From an uncultured Prevotella sp. (GTDB taxonomy: Bacteria; Bacteroidota; Bacteroidia; Bacteroidales; Bacteroidaceae), in the NCBI GenBank assembly GCA_905234145.1, contig CAJOGK010000032.1, positions 1 to 50,364 on the forward strand: a stretch of DNA of 50,364 nucleotides, read 5' to 3'. The notes below the pieces were generated by a model that was not told the origin of the DNA, ran no database searches, and was given only the letters and a program-made list of their open reading frames with translations. Position 1 is the first letter of the stretch. Each line of letters begins with the position of its first letter. Shown one piece after another: positions 47,492-50,364 of the stretch. The translations under genes and the position numbers were made by a program.

Positions 47492-49354
47492 CTTTCTACT
47501 TTTTCTCAAGTTGGTACTTGGAAGCATTATTTAGCCTATCACACCATCCAGAGTATCTGTAAAGCTGATAACGATTTGTTTGTGCTTGCCTCAAACGATC
47601 TGTATCAGTATAATCTCGATGATCAGAGTATCATTACCTATGATAAGGTAAATGGCCTCTCTGATTCTTATATCACGCTTATAGCTTGGAATCAACAAGC
47701 CAAGCGATTGATTATCATTTATAAGAATTCCAATATCGATCTTCTGGATTTGAATGGTAATGTGATTAATATCTCATCACTTTACACAAAGTCGATGACA
47801 GATGACAAAACCATAACCAGCATTAGTATGGAAGGTGTTTACGCCTATCTTATAACACCATCAATGATACTAAAGCTGAATATGCAAAAGGCAGAAATAT
47901 CGCAGACTTTAAAGCCAGGAATGCCAGATTACCCTGAAGATCTCAAGCCTTATCAGGATAATTACGAGGAGTATATCTCTCTGGTATCAACGTTGAATCC
48001 TGGAGGACCAGCTTATAATCATTTCTACGAATCGAAATTCCTGAATGGTAGATTGTATACCACTGGTGGATATTTCCTTCCCTCTATGCCTGACAATAAC
48101 CTTCCTGGTATTATCCAAACCTTCGATGGTGAAGATTGGACGCTTTATGAAGAACAGATTCAGCAAACTACTGGCTATGCCTACGAAGATATTTGTTGTA
48201 TTGATGTAGATCCTACAAACGAAAATCATGTATTTGCTGGAGGCAGATGTGGACTCTATGAATTTCTGAATGGTAAGCTTGTTACCTATTATAATAAGGA
48301 TAACAGTCCACTGAAAGGCGCCAACGACAGAGGTACAGAATTGGGTAATGACTATGTACTTGTATTAGGTATTAAGTTCGATGCTAAAGGCAATCTGTGG
48401 GTACTTAACAGTATGGCCAATGGCGTTAGTCTTCTGGAACTATCTTCTGATCATCAATGGACTGATCATCATCAAAACCTCTTAGTGGATGCCTCTGGTA
48501 TTTCGTTACCTGGTCTTCGAGGTATGATGATTGATAGTCGTGGTTTGTTATGGTTCGTCAACAACAATTGGCAAAACCCGGCACTATTTTGCTTTGACTT
48601 AGAAGATGATATCCTTCTAAAATACGATAATTTTACGAATCAAGACCATCTGAAATACGATGTTACCTGGGCTTATTGCGTGACTGAAGACAAAGATGGA
48701 AATATCTGGATAGGTACAGATAAAGGACCATTCATGATTGAAAAGTCTGAAGTAGGGCAGGGTAGTGTTACCTTCCAGCAAATAAAGGTGCCTCGCAATG
48801 ATGGTACGAGTTATGCTGATTACCTGCTTTCAGGGGTTAGCATTAGTAGTATTGCCATTGATGGGGGTAACCGTAAATGGTTTGGTACCAATGGTGCAGG
48901 TGTTTTCCTTATCAGTGCAGATAACCTAGAACAAATACATAACTTTACGACAAATAATTCAAAATTAATTGCCAACGATATTTCATCAATAGCAATTAAT
49001 CAGAAATCTAGCGAAATATTTTTCCTTTCTGATGCTGGACTTTGCTCTTATCAAAGCGATGCTACAGAACCATCTCAAGAGATGACAAAAGATAATGTCT
49101 GGGCTTATCCGAACCCAGTAACGCCAGATTATACAGGACTGATTACAATTACTGGTCTTACTTACGATGCTGACGTGAAAATTACAGCTTCGAATGGAGC
49201 CTTGATTGCTGAGGGACGTAGTAATGGTGGAACATTTACCTGGGATGGTTGCAACAAGCAAGGTAAAAGGGTAGCAAGTGGTGTTTATATGGTTATCACA
49301 GCTACCTCAGAAGGCAAAAAAGGTACAGTCTGCAAAATCGCTATCATTAACTGA
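47426..49354 (+). CDS. porZ: PorZ, type IX secretion system beta-propeller protein
   Basis: 642 residues from ATG 47426 (an in-frame ATG at 47396 overlapping rdgB is also possible). The signal peptide is RLSLLLLTFHFSLSTFS. The PorZ N-terminal beta-propeller follows (VGTWKHYLAYHTIQSICKADNDLFVLASNDLYQYNLDDQSIITYDKVNGLSD), then two-component-regulator-type propeller repeats (DKDGNIWIGTDKGPFMIEKS). The C-terminal type A sorting domain is VWAYPNPVTPDYTGLITITGL...GSGVYMVI-like, ending KGTVCKIAIIN. PorZ sits on the cell surface in the attachment complex that processes T9SS cargo. It directly follows rdgB. Confidence 0.87.
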   Translation: MRKIKQNWWWRLSLLLLTFHFSLSTFSQVGTWKHYLAYHTIQSICKADNDLFVLASNDLYQYNLDDQSIITYDKVNGLSDSYITLIAWNQQAKRLIIIYKNSNIDLLDLNGNVINISSLYTKSMTDDKTITSISMEGVYAYLITPSMILKLNMQKAEISQTLKPGMPDYPEDLKPYQDNYEEYISLVSTLNPGGPAYNHFYESKFLNGRLYTTGGYFLPSMPDNNLPGIIQTFDGEDWTLYEEQIQQTTGYAYEDICCIDVDPTNENHVFAGGRCGLYEFLNGKLVTYYNKDNSPLKGANDRGTELGNDYVLVLGIKFDAKGNLWVLNSMANGVSLLELSSDHQWTDHHQNLLVDASGISLPGLRGMMIDSRGLLWFVNNNWQNPALFCFDLEDDILLKYDNFTNQDHLKYDVTWAYCVTEDKDGNIWIGTDKGPFMIEKSEVGQGSVTFQQIKVPRNDGTSYADYLLSGVSISSIAIDGGNRKWFGTNGAGVFLISADNLEQIHNFTTNNSKLIANDISSIAINQKSSEIFFLSDAGLCSYQSDATEPSQEMTKDNVWAYPNPVTPDYTGLITITGLTYDADVKITASNGALIAEGRSNGGTFTWDGCNKQGKRVASGVYMVITATSEGKKGTVCKIAIIN

Positions 49355-49359
49355 AAATT

Positions 49360-49403
49360 TTGCTAGTATTAATGCTAGCAATTGCTACTATTAATGCTAG
49401 CAA
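49360..49403. repeat. Tandem 22-bp TTGCTA...TAGCAA palindromes
   Basis: Two tandem near-palindromes (49360-49381 and 49382-49403) nearly identical to those after uvrC (26729-26772). They lie between porZ and the convergent nadA and may terminate porZ. Confidence 0.7.
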
Positions 49404-49437
49404 AAAAATGCTGGAGTGATTAACTCAACTCCAGCAT
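49402..49437 (-). terminator. nadA terminator containing the nadA stop codon
   Basis: A 10-bp perfect stem ATGCTGGAGT (49408-49417) with ACTCCAGCAT (49428-49437) is followed on the minus strand by seven T residues. The nadA stop codon (49420-49422) sits in the loop, so the last sense codons form one arm of the hairpin. Confidence 0.75.
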
Positions 49438-50364
49438 GCGATTTATTGGTTTTACTGCTTCCTTTGCAATCTCAGGATCTATCTCTATCTGAGGCGATTC
49501 ATTCTTCAGACAATTATATACCTTCTCGAGTGTATTCATCTTCATATACTGACATTCATTGCAGCTACATTCCAAGCCACTCTCGCTGATTTCTGGAGGC
49601 ACAGGGATGAATTCCTTATCAGGACAAGTTCGTTGCATCTCGTGCAAAATTCCTGCCTCTGTGGCCACAATAAATTGCTTTTTATCGCTCTGTTGAGCAT
49701 AATTCAGCATCGTAGCTGTACTTCCCTTAACTTCAGCTACAGCTAATACCGGAGCCTTACACTCTAAATGAGCCATCACTACAGCTTCAGGATATTGCTT
49801 CTTAAGTTCGATTATCTTTTCTACAGAGAAGCGCTCATGCACATGACAACCACCATTCCAAAGCAACATCTCTCTACCTGTAACCTCATTAATATAATTG
49901 CCAAGATTATAATCAGGACCAAAAATAAGTTTGGCATCCTTAGGCAACTGATCTACAACCTTCTTGGCATTACCAGATGTAACTACAACATCAGTTAAAG
50001 CCTTTACTGCAGCCGTCGTATTCACATAAGAGATCACCTGATAACCAGGATGCTCTTCCTTGAATTTCTTCAGATCTTCAGCTTTACATGAATCAGCTAA
50101 AGAACAACCAGCTTCTAAGTCAGGACAAAGCACCATTTTATCTGGTGAGAGCAACTTACAAGTTTCAGCCATAAAGTGAACACCACACATCACCATGATT
50201 TTTGCATCTGTCTCTGCAGCCTTTCTTGCCAAAGCGAGTGAATCACCTACAAAATCAGCAATATCTTGAATATCGCCAATCGTGTAATAGTGCGCTAAGA
50301 TAATCGCACCCTTTTCTTCACACATCTTGCGGATTTCCGCTTTCAATTCTTCAGTTTTCAACAT
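49420..50364 (-). CDS. nadA: Quinolinate synthase
   Basis: 314 residues, with an ATG exactly at the right window edge, so a longer start outside cannot be excluded. NadA motifs are intact: ILAHYYTIGDIQDIADFVGDSLALARKA, the iron-sulfur cysteines in MVMCGVHFMAETCK, ECSCNECQYMKMN and the GCSLADSC region, WNGGCHVHERF and ATEAGILHEMQRTCPDKEFIPVP. It condenses iminoaspartate with dihydroxyacetone phosphate in NAD synthesis using a [4Fe-4S] cluster. It ends in a terminator that includes its own stop codon. Confidence 0.93.
   Translation of the reverse strand: MLKTEELKAEIRKMCEEKGAIILAHYYTIGDIQDIADFVGDSLALARKAAETDAKIMVMCGVHFMAETCKLLSPDKMVLCPDLEAGCSLADSCKAEDLKKFKEEHPGYQVISYVNTTAAVKALTDVVVTSGNAKKVVDQLPKDAKLIFGPDYNLGNYINEVTGREMLLWNGGCHVHERFSVEKIIELKKQYPEAVVMAHLECKAPVLAVAEVKGSTATMLNYAQQSDKKQFIVATEAGILHEMQRTCPDKEFIPVPPEISESGLECSCNECQYMKMNTLEKVYNCLKNESPQIEIDPEIAKEAVKPINRMLELS

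Overview
The window reads as a chromosomal segment of a Bacteroidales bacterium, most likely Prevotellaceae. Almost every transcription unit is preceded by the Bacteroidetes promoter element TAnnTTTG. Typical Bacteroidales products are present: a BspA-like leucine-rich-repeat protein, PorZ of the type IX secretion system, and an FrdCAB-type fumarate reductase/succinate dehydrogenase. The core gene runs mnmG-apt-uvrC, ychF-lgt and leuS-yitT-rdgB-porZ also fit this order. No rRNA, tRNA or CRISPR array was found.

Layout. (1) 1-5.7 kb is an accessory islet: a truncated-by-window secreted LRR protein, a structured RNA candidate (long nested hairpin with its own promoter), a RAYT transposase with REP-like palindromes (one inside its own coding sequence), a HigBA toxin-antitoxin pair and a three-gene HipBST toxin-antitoxin operon behind a 59-bp near-palindrome. 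(2) 5.7-18.6 kb holds housekeeping genes: GNAT-parE-ctpA, mscS-methyltransferase, pgeF, an ECF sigma factor with a membrane partner, a Gfo/Idh/MocA oxidoreductase, DUF2059-murQ-DMT transporter, and bcp. (3) 18.7-22.2 kb is the fumarate reductase/succinate dehydrogenase operon. (4) 22.4-29.9 kb carries mnmG, apt and uvrC with two parS sites around apt, then dtd-membrane protein-MazG-like-deoC and a polyprenyl synthase. (5) 29.9-39.6 kb carries polA, a DUF3237 protein, ychF, lgt, mutS, a cytidylate-kinase-like gene and a DUF4380 protein. (6) 39.7-42.1 kb is a second accessory patch: an AlbA_2-domain protein, a decayed BspA-like C-terminus and a Fic protein with a palindromic operator. (7) 42.1-50.4 kb carries a polysaccharide deacetylase, leuS, a yitT-rdgB fusion, porZ and nadA.

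The most unusual global property is that several core genes (sdhC, mnmG, polA, ychF, lgt, leuS, probably the mutS start) are broken by short out-of-frame deletions. In some the lost bases can be inferred from conserved protein motifs and appear to be bounded by tiny direct repeats. All lie between 21.9 and 43.3 kb. Essential genes are hit, so consensus or assembly error is the leading explanation, but it needs read-level checking. Other signals worth attention are the in-frame REP inside the RAYT gene, the 6S-like structured RNA, the two parS sites, the toxin and Fic operators, and families of short palindromes recurring at distant intergenic sites.
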